A stretch of DNA of 43,699 nt, from contig CACXFB010000027.1 of the NCBI GenBank assembly GCA_902766825.1, forward strand, positions 1 through 43,699. The letters run 5' to 3'. Made by a program: the position numbers and the translations under genes. Below are positions 35,867 through 43,699 of the stretch, one piece after another. This DNA comes from an uncultured Lachnospiraceae bacterium. GTDB lineage: Bacteria; Bacillota; Clostridia; Lachnospirales; Lachnospiraceae. Below the pieces are notes generated by a model. It searched no databases, had not been told where the DNA came from, and was given only the letters and a program-made list of their open reading frames with translations. Each line of letters begins with the position of its first letter. The stretch's first letter is position 1.

Positions 35867-37114
35867 CTAGTATAAATCATATAAAGGATATTTGTCTGTT
35901 AATGCTTTAACCATCTCCATTGCCTTGTCCTTGTTAGCATCAACATCTTCGCAAAGCATTGTAATTGCCTGTGCAATAACATCCATATCTTCTGTATTCA
36001 TTCCTCTTGTTGTAACAGCTGCTGTTCCAAGTCTGATACCGCTTGTGATTCCCGGCTTCTGTGGATCGTTAGGGATAGCATTCTTGTTACATGTGATATT
36101 AGCTGCATCAAGATTGATCTCTGTCTGCTTACCTGTAACACCTTTCTTTCTAAGGTCAACAAGCATAAGGTGATTGTCTGTACCGCCTGATACGATATCA
36201 AATCCTCTGTCAAGAAGTCCCTTTGCAAGTGCTGCAGCGTTATCTACTACATTTTTACCATATGTCTTAAACTCAGGCTTTAATGCCTCTCCAAAACATA
36301 CTGCCTTAGCAGCTATAACGTGCATAAGAGGTCCACCCTGGATTCCAGGGAATACTGCCTTATTTAACTTATGCTCTGTTGCAAATTCCTCGCTTGAAAG
36401 AATCATTCCTCCACGAGGTCCTCTAAGAGTCTTATGTGTTGTAGTTGTAACAACATGAGCGTATGGGATTGGGCTCATGTGCTGTCCGCTTGCTACAAGA
36501 CCTGCGATGTGAGCCATGTCTACCATAAGGAATGCTCCGACTTCATCAGCAATCTCTCTGAATCTCTTGAAATCAATTGCTCTTGAGTATGCACTTGCAC
36601 CTGCAACGATAAGCTTTGGCTTATTCTCTTTTGCAAGCTTTTCAACCTGATCGTAATCTATATATCCGTTCTCATCAAGTCCGTAAGGAACAACATTGAA
36701 ATATGTTCCTGACATGTTAACTGATGAACCATGTGTAAGATGTCCGCCGGCATCAAGGCTCATACCCATAACAGTATCTCCCGGCTTAACTAAGCTGAAG
36801 AATACAGCCATATTAGCCTGTGCTCCTGAATGTGGCTGAACATTAACATATGTGCAGTTAAATAACTTCTTAGCTCTCTCAATTGCAAGAGTCTCAACTA
36901 CGTCAACATACTGACATCCGCCGTAGTATCTCTTTCCCGGATATCCCTCTGCATATTTATTGGTAAGTGTACTTCCCATTGCAGACATTACTGCGCGGCT
37001 TACAAAATTCTCAGATGCAATAAGCTCAATATGATCATTCTGTCTGCCTGTCTCAGCTTCAATGGCCTTGGCAACTTCTATGTCAACAGCCTTAACTTCA
37101 TCAAATGAATACAT
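35867..37114 (-). CDS. glyA: Serine hydroxymethyltransferase
   Basis: Interconverts serine and glycine with tetrahydrofolate, the main source of one-carbon units. The 415-residue length is typical. The PLP-binding lysine is Lys228 in [42 protein letters not shown] and [10 protein letters not shown] are further signatures. AGGAGG stands nine bases before the ATG. A promoter overlaps the end of the upstream PfkB gene, so it is probably transcribed on its own. Confidence 0.97.
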   Translation of the reverse strand: MYSFDEVKAVDIEVAKAIEAETGRQNDHIELIASENFVSRAVMSAMGSTLTNKYAEGYPGKRYYGGCQYVDVVETLAIERAKKLFNCTYVNVQPHSGAQANMAVFFSLVKPGDTVMGMSLDAGGHLTHGSSVNMSGTYFNVVPYGLDENGYIDYDQVEKLAKENKPKLIVAGASAYSRAIDFKRFREIADEVGAFLMVDMAHIAGLVASGQHMSPIPYAHVVTTTTHKTLRGPRGGMILSSEEFATEHKLNKAVFPGIQGGPLMHVIAAKAVCFGEALKPEFKTYGKNVVDNAAALAKGLLDRGFDIVSGGTDNHLMLVDLRKKGVTGKQTEINLDAANITCNKNAIPNDPQKPGITSGIRLGTAAVTTRGMNTEDMDVIAQAITMLCEDVDANKDKAMEMVKALTDKYPLYDLY

Positions 37115-37166
37115 TTTATTTTTCCTCCTAAAAATAATCCGTTATAGGCAACGCCCACTATGAAAA

Positions 37167-37195
37167 ATGATACCATACACGAACTGTTAAATCAA
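37167..37195 (-). promoter_or_regulatory. Promoter of glyA
   Basis: TTGATT (37195-37190), a 17-base spacer and TATCAT (37172-37167) with an extended -10 TG. The -35 box touches the stop codon of the PfkB gene. Confidence 0.5.
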
Positions 37196-38074
37196 GGTTA
37201 GAAGCTCTTTTGAACTCATAAATCCCTTAGCTGCACCATCAGTTCCAATCTTATGGGCTGCAGCTTTTTGAGCTAACTCCAGACACTTTTGCGGTGACAT
37301 TGTCTTCTTTGCATACATACTGACAAATGTTGAGAAAAGGCAGTCTCCTGCTCCTACCGTATTTACTATCTTTTCAGGCTTTGCAGCAGGCATCTCATAT
37401 ACTTTATCTTCATCTCTTACATACATAATCGCGCCTTTTTCACCGCATCCGATAACAATAATGCTGTTGTTAAATGCTTCAGCTAACTTTTCAATGAATT
37501 CCTTCTCTTGACCCTTCACCGCCTCGTTGCTCATAAAGAGAATATCTGCATTTTCCATAAATTCTTTGTTGTACTCATCATTTATATCGCTAAGCACATG
37601 AACATCAGTTGCAATAGGAACCCCTGCTTTTTTTGCTGCTTTAAGTAACGGTCTGCTGTAATTAATGTTACATACACATGCTATATCATATTCGCTGATA
37701 TTAATACTGTCATAATTATATTCTTTTTCCTGAATATCTTTTAAATCACAATAGATTCTTCTTGTGCCGCTCTTATCGTAAAGGACAACAGACGAAGGTG
37801 TCTGTGACAGACTCTTTGTAATATATCTGTCTGCATTCATTTTCTTTGTCTCATTTTCCACAAGCAGCGAAGCCGGATCCTCTCCGACCATTGAAGTAAT
37901 ATCAATGTCATCACCAAGTACCGTAAGATTCTTTGCAACATTGTAACCTACTCCGGCAACCGCCATGTTAACTCCGAAAAAGTTATAATCTATCGGTTGA
38001 TATTCAATCGGAAACTTATCAATCTTACATGTTATTTCTACGTTAATTAATCCTGAAACTAATATTTTGCTCAT
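37187..38074 (-). CDS. PfkB family carbohydrate kinase
   Basis: 295-residue ribokinase-fold sugar or nucleoside kinase. The N-terminal GGxxxN-like region reads AVAGVGYNVAKNL and the C-terminal signature VNTVGAGDCLFSTFV contains the catalytic Asp and the anion hole. The substrate cannot be named from sequence. GGAG stands eight bases before the ATG. A GGGGACGG palindrome lies directly upstream, separating it from the dehydrogenase pair. Confidence 0.88.
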   Translation of the reverse strand: MSKILVSGLINVEITCKIDKFPIEYQPIDYNFFGVNMAVAGVGYNVAKNLTVLGDDIDITSMVGEDPASLLVENETKKMNADRYITKSLSQTPSSVVLYDKSGTRRIYCDLKDIQEKEYNYDSINISEYDIACVCNINYSRPLLKAAKKAGVPIATDVHVLSDINDEYNKEFMENADILFMSNEAVKGQEKEFIEKLAEAFNNSIIVIGCGEKGAIMYVRDEDKVYEMPAAKPEKIVNTVGAGDCLFSTFVSMYAKKTMSPQKCLELAQKAAAHKIGTDGAAKGFMSSKELLTLI

Positions 38075-38097
38075 CTTATTTCTCCTTTATTTTGCTA

Positions 38098-38191
38098 GTG
38101 AAACGGGGGACGGTTCCTCGTTCCATAAAACCGCCACGTTCTGATTTTTCTTGTTGCTCAAAATGGAACGAGGAACCGTCCCCCGTTCCAC
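38098..38191. repeat. GGGGACGG palindromic element 1
   Basis: 28-base arms (38098-38125, 38164-38191) with one mismatch, built on GGGGACGGTTCCTCGTTCC, and 38 bases between. From general knowledge such palindromes are frequent in Clostridia and often flank IS200/RAYT-type transposases; none is encoded here. It lies between the alcohol dehydrogenase and the PfkB gene. Confidence 0.9.
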
Positions 38192-38195
38192 TGCC

Positions 38196-39404
38196 CTAAC
38201 AAGCTGCTATTGTTTCCATCAGCTTTGTAAAGTCCTGTTCCCTCCATATAACCGGGACAGGGTATAACGGATTAGCCTCCTTATCTGCCCAACGAATAAT
38301 CTGCGGAATATCTTCCTCTTTGAAATCTGAAAAACCTTTCGGAATATCCATCTGCACCTTCATATACTCTATCCACTCAATGAATTTCTCTGCTTTCTCT
38401 TTATCCGTAGCACCTTTAATATCGCATACATCAGCAAGTTCGGCCAGTCTTTTGTGAACTGCAGGTCCAAACTGGCGCATTACGTGAGGAAGAATTATGC
38501 TCATCGCAAGCCCGTGCGGAACACCGTAAAGTCCGCCTAATGTATGACCGACCGCATGCACATATCCGACACATCCTCTTGTAAATGAGCGACCTGCATA
38601 AAATGCCGCAAGCTGCATGTTCTGACGTGCTTTTAAATCACTGCCGTCATGATATGCTGTTAGAAGATTATCATAAATAAGTCGGACTGCCTTTTTTGCA
38701 TAATCCTTTTCCAGCCTTGTACAATATGTCCAGTTTGTATAGCTTTCCACCGCATGGCAAAGTGCATCCATACCTGTGGTTGCTGTTATAAATGGTGGAA
38801 GATTGATTGTAAGCTCAGGATCAAGAACCGCATGATGAGGCATAATTGTTGTATCGTTAATTGATGCCTTGTGATGAGTTTTTGATTCAGTAATAACCGC
38901 CGCTACCGTAGTCTCAGAACCAGTTCCTGCAGTAGTCGGAACTGCCCAGAAAGGAACAATTCTTTTATGTACTTTTAAAAGTCCCTGAAGCTTTTTAACT
39001 GATTTCCCGGGATGCGCATTTTTAGCCGCAATTCCCTTCGCACAGTCAATTGGTGAGCCTCCGCCGAAAGCAACGATGGCATCACATCCCGACTCAACAA
39101 AAAGCTTAAATCCCGCCTCAACATTTTCATCTGTCGGGTTAGGCTGTATATCGCAAAAAATAGTGTATTTCAATCTGCTTTTATCCATTGCATTTATAAA
39201 TTCATCCGGAAGTCCAAGTTTCATAAGACTTTTGTCCGTCACAAGAAGCACATGCTTAATTCCCTGCTTCTTAATCTGTTCCGGAAGCCTTTTAACACAA
39301 CCCGGTCCCTGCAAAGTCTCGGGAATACGATATCCTAGAAAATAATTACCCAATTTTAAAACTCCCTGAAATGACCTACAATAAACTACCTTAAATACAT
39401 TCAC
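38196..39404 (-). CDS. Iron-containing alcohol dehydrogenase
   Basis: Group III alcohol dehydrogenase of about 402 residues. The NAD(P) loop is AFGGGSPIDCAKG, then PTTAGTGSETT. The iron ligands are in VLDPELT, GMDALCHAVES and HAVGHTLGGLYGVPHG. An open frame extends to a TTG at 39443 that overlaps the aldehyde dehydrogenase; GAGG eight bases before the GTG at 39404 (VNVFKVVYC) makes that the likely start. It follows the aldehyde dehydrogenase by 28 bp, so the two probably form an aldehyde/alcohol interconversion unit. Natural substrate is unknown. Confidence 0.88.
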   Translation of the reverse strand: MNVFKVVYCRSFQGVLKLGNYFLGYRIPETLQGPGCVKRLPEQIKKQGIKHVLLVTDKSLMKLGLPDEFINAMDKSRLKYTIFCDIQPNPTDENVEAGFKLFVESGCDAIVAFGGGSPIDCAKGIAAKNAHPGKSVKKLQGLLKVHKRIVPFWAVPTTAGTGSETTVAAVITESKTHHKASINDTTIMPHHAVLDPELTINLPPFITATTGMDALCHAVESYTNWTYCTRLEKDYAKKAVRLIYDNLLTAYHDGSDLKARQNMQLAAFYAGRSFTRGCVGYVHAVGHTLGGLYGVPHGLAMSIILPHVMRQFGPAVHKRLAELADVCDIKGATDKEKAEKFIEWIEYMKVQMDIPKGFSDFKEEDIPQIIRWADKEANPLYPVPVIWREQDFTKLMETIAAC

Positions 39405-39432
39405 TTTAGTTTCCTCTTTTCTCGTTCCACTG

Positions 39433-40851
39433 CTACTTCTCAAACACTCTAAGCAACTTCATTTTCCAACTGTTTTTCCTACCATTATACGGGTGCTCCC
39501 TGAGTGGAAGGTTAAAGTGTCTTGATCCAATGAGCACAGTTGACGGATGGGTAAACTCACGAAATCCCCACTCGCCATGGTAGGCTCCCATTCCTGAATG
39601 TCCTGTTCCGTTAAATGGCACACCTTTTACCATCAGGTGAAGACATACTTCGTTGATGCAGCCTCCTCCATACTGCTGTGTGGACATAACCTTTTTAGCC
39701 CATTTTTTATCACGCGTAAAAATGTACATTGCAAGTCCATGTTCCCTGTCTGCAATTACTTCTAAAACCTTGTCAACATCCTTATCTTCAAACGGCACAA
39801 CCGGAAGCAACGGATTAAAGAGCTCATGCTGCACAATCGGCTCGTCGATTCTGACCGGATAAATAATCGTTGGTGAATATTTTTGCGTCTTATCATCGCC
39901 ATTGCCGCCAAAGACTATTCTGTCCCTGTACTCATCAGCTTCATTTGCACATTTCTCATAAGCACGACTGTCGATTAGCTTCGGATACTCTTCATTTTCT
40001 ATAGCATTTTCACCGATTTGACGTATAAATGCGTCCTTTAATTCATTTACAAATGCATCCGCGACTTCGCTTGCCACCGCAATCTGATTAATATTTATGC
40101 AAATCTGTCCGCTGTTGCAAAGTTTAAAAAATGCAATCTTTCTCGCCACATCTTTAAGGTCGGCATCCTTTCTTACGATGCACCAGTTACCTGTCTGTCC
40201 ACCAAGTTCCAATGCAACAGGTGTAAGATTTTTAGCCGCCATCTCCATAACATGCACTCCGACTTTCGGGGAACCTGTGTAAAATATCTTATCAAAACGC
40301 TCTTCAAGACAGAAATCCGCGATATCATGTCCGCCGTCAATCAGAGCGACATATTCCTGTGGGAATACATCCTCGACAATTTTCTTTAAAACAGCTGTAC
40401 ATGCAGTTGATTTTGAACTTGCTTTTATCACAGCGGTATTGCCCGCACTTATACTTGCTGCAAGCACGCCAAACGACAATAATATTGGAAAATTGAATGG
40501 ACTTATGATAAGCGAAACTCCGTATGGCATCTTATAAACCTTCGTCGTAACACTCGGAAAACATGTAAATCCGCTAAAGTGTGTCTCCGGCTTAGACCAC
40601 TTCTTAATTCCATGAATAATCTCATTAACCTCAAGTATTACCGTTCCCACATCACAAAAATATGCCTCAGCTATACTTCTGCCGAGGTCTTCTTGTAATG
40701 CTTCTTCAATCTGTGTCTCGTAGCGAACCATTGCGTCTCTTAATTTCTTCAACTGGCTTATGCGCCATTTAACATCAAGCGTCTGTCCGCTTTTAAAAAA
40801 TCTGCGTTGCTTTTCAACAACATCATGTATCTGCTCTTTTGTCCAATTCAT
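39433..40851 (-). CDS. Aldehyde dehydrogenase family protein
   Basis: About 472 residues, the short class III-like type without long extensions. The motifs are ISPFNFPI, GNTAVIKASSK, FYTGSPKVG, catalytic Glu in ALELGGQ and catalytic Cys in NSGQIC. It oxidises aldehydes to acids with NAD(P). A TTG at 40869 is in frame, but AAAGGAAAT lies before the ATG at 40851. A GGGGACGG palindrome sits 23 bp upstream, in the 5' region. Partner of the iron alcohol dehydrogenase. Confidence 0.9.
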   Translation of the reverse strand: MNWTKEQIHDVVEKQRRFFKSGQTLDVKWRISQLKKLRDAMVRYETQIEEALQEDLGRSIAEAYFCDVGTVILEVNEIIHGIKKWSKPETHFSGFTCFPSVTTKVYKMPYGVSLIISPFNFPILLSFGVLAASISAGNTAVIKASSKSTACTAVLKKIVEDVFPQEYVALIDGGHDIADFCLEERFDKIFYTGSPKVGVHVMEMAAKNLTPVALELGGQTGNWCIVRKDADLKDVARKIAFFKLCNSGQICININQIAVASEVADAFVNELKDAFIRQIGENAIENEEYPKLIDSRAYEKCANEADEYRDRIVFGGNGDDKTQKYSPTIIYPVRIDEPIVQHELFNPLLPVVPFEDKDVDKVLEVIADREHGLAMYIFTRDKKWAKKVMSTQQYGGGCINEVCLHLMVKGVPFNGTGHSGMGAYHGEWGFREFTHPSTVLIGSRHFNLPLREHPYNGRKNSWKMKLLRVFEK

Positions 40852-40874
40852 TTTTGATTTCCTTTCCAAGAGGG

Positions 40875-40972
40875 GTGAAACGGGGGACGGTTCCTCGTTC
40901 CAAAATTGTTTAGTCTCCAGGAGGAGATGGGTGATTCAAAGTTTTGGAACGAAGAACCGTCCCCCGTTTCAC
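40875..40972. repeat. GGGGACGG palindromic element 2
   Basis: Arms of about 31 bases (40875-40905, 40942-40972) with one or two differences and a spacer of about 36 bases. The right end supplies the stop codon of the MazG-like gene (TGA of TGAAACGGGG). Confidence 0.9.
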
Positions 40973-41286
40973 TGTCTCACATCCACCAATAATATTTTCT
41001 CATCAAATCCGCCTCTTTTAACGGCTTTTTGAATTCTGACATTCTCAAGTTCTTCTACAGTATACCCCCTTGCTTTTGCTGCCGCAATAACCACTTCCAT
41101 CAGGTCAGCAAGTTCCTCAATATTTTGATCTTTATGATATTCAACCAGCTCCTCATCAAGTTTTGCATCTATCATTTCAATATACTCCTCATCCGAAAGG
41201 ATTCTAATATTGCACTGCTTACCGTCCGCTTCAATAATCTGTGGTATCTTATCTCTTACCAGTTTGTTATAAACCTTTTTTTCCAT
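40969..41286 (-). CDS. MazG-like nucleoside triphosphate pyrophosphohydrolase
   Basis: 105 residues. YNKLVRDKIPQII, KLDEELVEY, EELADLMEVV and a final KRGGF are the conserved elements of the all-alpha NTP-PPase (phosphoribosyl-ATP pyrophosphohydrolase-like) family. The EExxE and ExxD groups bind magnesium. It probably cleans up abnormal nucleotides. It overlaps the end of the HNH gene by 20 bases, with the ribosome binding site AAGGAG inside that gene. Its stop codon lies in a palindromic element, so the last residues may be altered from the ancestor. Confidence 0.82.
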   Translation of the reverse strand: MEKKVYNKLVRDKIPQIIEADGKQCNIRILSDEEYIEMIDAKLDEELVEYHKDQNIEELADLMEVVIAAAKARGYTVEELENVRIQKAVKRGGFDEKILLVDVRQ

Positions 41287-42400
41287 CGTAAGTCCACTCC
41301 TTAAATCCCATTATTTTAGCCGAATCATACACCGGCTTTATAACATTTTCCAACCTTATTATAAATGAATTTCTGTCCAGTTTATCTTCATACAACTGCT
41401 TTCGAATCTCCTGGTTATTAAGATGATATGGAGCAATCCTATTAAATTCTTTTAATACTATATCATTATTATTCTTCAGCACATATGCTCTGTACTCCAA
41501 TTCGCCAAGCGAATTAAAATACAAATTCCACGTTGGAAGAAGATTGCTTTTGCTGCTGTTAATTGATTTTGTTGTAGGATGCAGGTTCCACAATTCATCA
41601 TGAGCAACATATTGCCACGGTACAAAATGATCAACAGAAATACTTTCATCTGCCAAAGCAATGTCACCATATATCTCTCTTATTGATGAATCCATCTTAA
41701 TTATGAGATTCCAATACTTTCTTACACGCTCAATATTTCTTGATACCGGTGCCTCAATTTTATCGGCAATTCCCGGAACACTTGGATTCTTATTCTGAAG
41801 ATACTGTATCAGTTTCAACTGTGTCCATCCCTTCAGAATGTCTTTATGCGTATACAGATACTCTGCCCACAAATCATCGACTTCAATTACTGTTCTTATC
41901 CCATCCACTACCGGAAAATAATACATAAGCCTTTTTTGCATGTTGATCTCATGTGTCAAATGTTTTATTGACCCTTTCCATAATTTCTTATCAATTGTTA
42001 CTTCATCAAAAAATGGAACCTGTAATCTGTATGGAACATTTAAAGTCAAATCTCTTTTGTATTTTTTTATATCTTTATCATTGGTCTTTTCAAGAAATGC
42101 CAATATATTATCTCTTTTTTCAGACGACATAAATCTATATCTTTCATGAATATACTTAACGACATCCTCCAGATTATCCGTAACTCCTAATGGTCCAAGT
42201 CTTAGATGATATTCCGTAACCATATACCACGCATCAGCAATCATCTCATTAATAAGTTCCTCAAAAGTGAACCTGTTACGCTTTAAATCCACCTTTTGCA
42301 GAATTGCCTGGAACCAAAAGAATTTATAACAGTTTGATGTATTATCAAATAATCTACTTAGATTTCCTATATTTAATTCATCCGAATAAGGTAACTGCAT
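41267..42400 (-). CDS. HNH endonuclease domain protein
   Basis: 377 residues. The C-terminal half carries SVDHFVPWQYVAHDELWNLHP followed by NSSKSNLLP, the His-Asn-Lys pattern of HNH nucleases (DH, then N, then NxxK). The N-terminal 200 residues are helical, with YRLQVPFF but no named domain seen. GAAGGA lies seven bases before the ATG. It overlaps the MazG-like gene. A role in DNA defence or phage restriction is possible from the fold but is not shown by context. Confidence 0.75.
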   Translation of the reverse strand: MQLPYSDELNIGNLSRLFDNTSNCYKFFWFQAILQKVDLKRNRFTFEELINEMIADAWYMVTEYHLRLGPLGVTDNLEDVVKYIHERYRFMSSEKRDNILAFLEKTNDKDIKKYKRDLTLNVPYRLQVPFFDEVTIDKKLWKGSIKHLTHEINMQKRLMYYFPVVDGIRTVIEVDDLWAEYLYTHKDILKGWTQLKLIQYLQNKNPSVPGIADKIEAPVSRNIERVRKYWNLIIKMDSSIREIYGDIALADESISVDHFVPWQYVAHDELWNLHPTTKSINSSKSNLLPTWNLYFNSLGELEYRAYVLKNNNDIVLKEFNRIAPYHLNNQEIRKQLYEDKLDRNSFIIRLENVIKPVYDSAKIMGFKEWTYDGKKGL

Positions 42401-42427
42401 ATTATCATTCCTTCTTTTTTAGGGGAG

Positions 42428-42550
42428 CTGAAACGGGGGACGGTTCCTCGTTCCGGTTGAAACTGGGGACGGTTCCTCGTTCCAAAACTAAAACAAGTAA
42501 TTTTCCTGATTGACTTCAATTTTGGAACGAAGAACCGTCCCCCGTTTCAG
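42428..42550. repeat. GGGGACGG palindromic element 3, with doubled left arm
   Basis: Two left-arm copies stand in tandem (42428-42454 and 42455-42487, the second with CTGGGGAC) against one right arm (42519-42550). The right end supplies the stop codon of the adjacent acetyltransferase gene (TGAAACGGGG). Confidence 0.88.
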
Positions 42551-43038
42551 AACAAAAGTCTCATCTGGTACCACAGCACATCGCCATGGGTTGACGTTGA
42601 GATTCCTTCATTTACAAAGCCAAATTTCTCATAATAATGTATAAGCTTTTCTTTACACGTTAATACTACACCTTTTCGATGTTCTTTTCTTGCATTATCA
42701 ATAAATGAATTAAGTAGTGCTGCTGCAAGCCCTTTTTTTCGATAATCAGGATGCGTATCAACTCCAAATATCATCTGCCAGTCTCCGTTGACATTATGAT
42801 ATTCTTCATCATCATACATTTCATCAATCAAATCCTGATTATCTGTCACCATGCCATTTACCATGGCAACAATATTGTCCGATATTGTAAGGACAAAAAA
42901 ATAGTCCGGGTATACAGTCAGTCTTCTTTTAAATGATTCCCTTGTAGCTGCTTCACTTTCCGGGAAACACAGACTTTCCAACTTTGTTATTTGTTCAAGA
43001 TCATTGATGTCAGCTTTTCTGATATTATATTTTACCAT
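42547..43038 (-). CDS. GNAT family N-acetyltransferase
   Basis: 163 residues. The acetyl-CoA pyrophosphate loop is DYRKKGLAAALL and the C-terminal LIHYYEKFGFVNEG is typical of GNAT enzymes. Substrate unknown. AAGGG lies seven bases before the ATG. Its stop codon is provided by palindromic element 3, which begins at the last sense codon. Confidence 0.88.
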   Translation of the reverse strand: MVKYNIRKADINDLEQITKLESLCFPESEAATRESFKRRLTVYPDYFFVLTISDNIVAMVNGMVTDNQDLIDEMYDDEEYHNVNGDWQMIFGVDTHPDYRKKGLAAALLNSFIDNARKEHRKGVVLTCKEKLIHYYEKFGFVNEGISTSTHGDVLWYQMRLLF

Positions 43039-43073
43039 ATTTAATCCCTTTCAACCAAATTCTTTATATTTTT

Positions 43074-43499
43074 TCAATCTATAAATCCTTCTTTTCTGTA
43101 ATGTTCTTCATCATTGTAAATTGCATACGCCGTCTTCATCTTTGAAAATCCCCAGTGTTCATACAGCCCTTTATGCTTTGGATGAGTGTACAAAACTACC
43201 GTGCATCCTTTTACCTGATTTAAAAGATTATCAATAATTACTTTGCCAAGTCCCATGCCGGTATATTTATCACGGACAGCCACATTGCATAACTGCGCCT
43301 GACATATTCCATCTGAAATTGCCCTTCCTACGCCAATTATTTGCTCTCCATTTTTAAGAAAAACAACCGCATAACTGTTCGCAAATACTTTTTTCTGAAT
43401 CTTCGAATCGAACTCACTAAGTCCATAATAATTTAATATCTCGCTTACCTGATTAAAGTCAACATCTTTACAGGATGTAATTATTTCATATTTTATCAC
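43074..43499 (-). CDS. GNAT family N-acetyltransferase
   Basis: About 141 residues. The acetyl-CoA loop is VAVRDKYTGMGLGKVII, followed by LYTHPKHKGLYEHWGF. The frame opens at a GTG at 43514, but GTGAGG lies nine bases before a second GTG at 43499 that gives a normal N-terminus (MIKYEIIT), so that start is preferred. It is followed after 35 bp by another GNAT gene on the same strand; the two proteins are only distantly similar. Confidence 0.82.
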   Translation of the reverse strand: MIKYEIITSCKDVDFNQVSEILNYYGLSEFDSKIQKKVFANSYAVVFLKNGEQIIGVGRAISDGICQAQLCNVAVRDKYTGMGLGKVIIDNLLNQVKGCTVVLYTHPKHKGLYEHWGFSKMKTAYAIYNDEEHYRKEGFID

Positions 43500-43612
43500 T
43501 ATTATATACCTCACTTTTTATATGTACTAATTGTCATTTCAATATATCATCACGTTGTGGCTTTGTGTATTTTGCTTTATTTATTACGGGAGATAAATAA
43601 AGTAAAACAACA

Positions 43613-43699
43613 TGAAACGAGGGGACGGTTCCTCGTTCCAAACTTGGAGTTAAATCAGAAAACTCCATTTTTTTAGTTTTGGAACGAAGAACCGTCCCC
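43613..43699. repeat. GGGGACGG palindromic element 4 (cut by window edge)
   Basis: Left arm 43613-43642 (TGAAACGAGGGGACGG onward), right arm from 43675 to the window end, where it is cut inside CCGTCCCC. It lies 99 bp upstream of the second GNAT gene. Confidence 0.85.

Noticed and set aside
39421-39434. CGTTCCACTGC fragment as a remnant of a fifth palindromic element
   Set aside because: Only 11 bases match and no arm or partner is present; chance similarity cannot be excluded.
38098-43699. CRISPR array made of the repeated GGGGACGG motif
   Set aside because: The copies are over 1 kb apart, each is an inverted pair and not a direct repeat, and no cas genes are near.

Overview
The window looks like a chromosomal stretch of a low-GC, Gram-positive gut Clostridium relative, most probably Lachnospiraceae. 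The grounds are strong AGGAGG ribosome binding sites, type III glutamine synthetase next to gltB/gltD, a dockerin-bearing starch-binding protein, a very large secreted RHS protein and the typical clostridial palindrome GGGGACGGTTCCTCGTTCC. Species cannot be fixed by eye. All genes except degV lie on the minus strand, so the reading below runs against the numbering.

Layout from low to high coordinates. (1) 1-4.6 kb: four 73-bp tandem repeats, a membrane-anchored beta-helix protein of the Cthe_2159 type, and topoisomerase III. (2) 4.6-8.0 kb: a two-gene operon (membrane-anchored protein plus a fused ABC ATPase/FtsX permease) preceded by a promoter, a cyclic-di-GMP-I (GEMM-I) riboswitch and an overlapping terminator. 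(3) 8.0-16.4 kb: the ammonium-assimilation operon glnN-gltB-gltD, with a promoter and a 17-bp terminator hairpin right at the start of its leader. (4) 16.4-34.4 kb: a polymorphic-toxin locus. Its promoter and attenuator-like leader drive a small exported protein (two CBM26-like modules, a dockerin, one YD-repeat pair), then a 4462-residue RHS protein with a ParB-like C-terminal toxin, then its probable immunity gene. Downstream lies a displaced RHS C-terminal cassette that shares about 626 bp (about 95 percent identical by my count, no indels) with the main gene, followed by three immunity-type genes (Imm30-like, colicin/pyocin type, SUKH). Short toxin-tail remnants appear to lie between them, and two copies of a palindromic element flank the modules. 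(5) 34.4-37.2 kb: acylphosphatase, divergent degV and glyA. (6) 37.2-43.7 kb: a string of minus-strand genes (PfkB kinase, Fe-alcohol dehydrogenase, aldehyde dehydrogenase, MazG-like hydrolase, HNH protein, two GNAT acetyltransferases) divided into blocks by four copies of the GGGGACGG palindrome.

How the parts work together. The toxin locus has the structure expected of a contact-dependent weapon with exchangeable tips: a long secreted stalk and RHS shell, an active toxin/immunity pair at the end, and a reservoir of spare or decayed modules that can recombine through the shared RHS core. The unusual part is the companion gene 20 bp upstream. It joins starch binding and a cohesin-docking module to a piece of YD repeat, which suggests the toxin may be tethered to a polysaccharide or amylosome-like complex. 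The c-di-GMP switch on the ABC/FtsX operon is a second regulatory unit worth attention.
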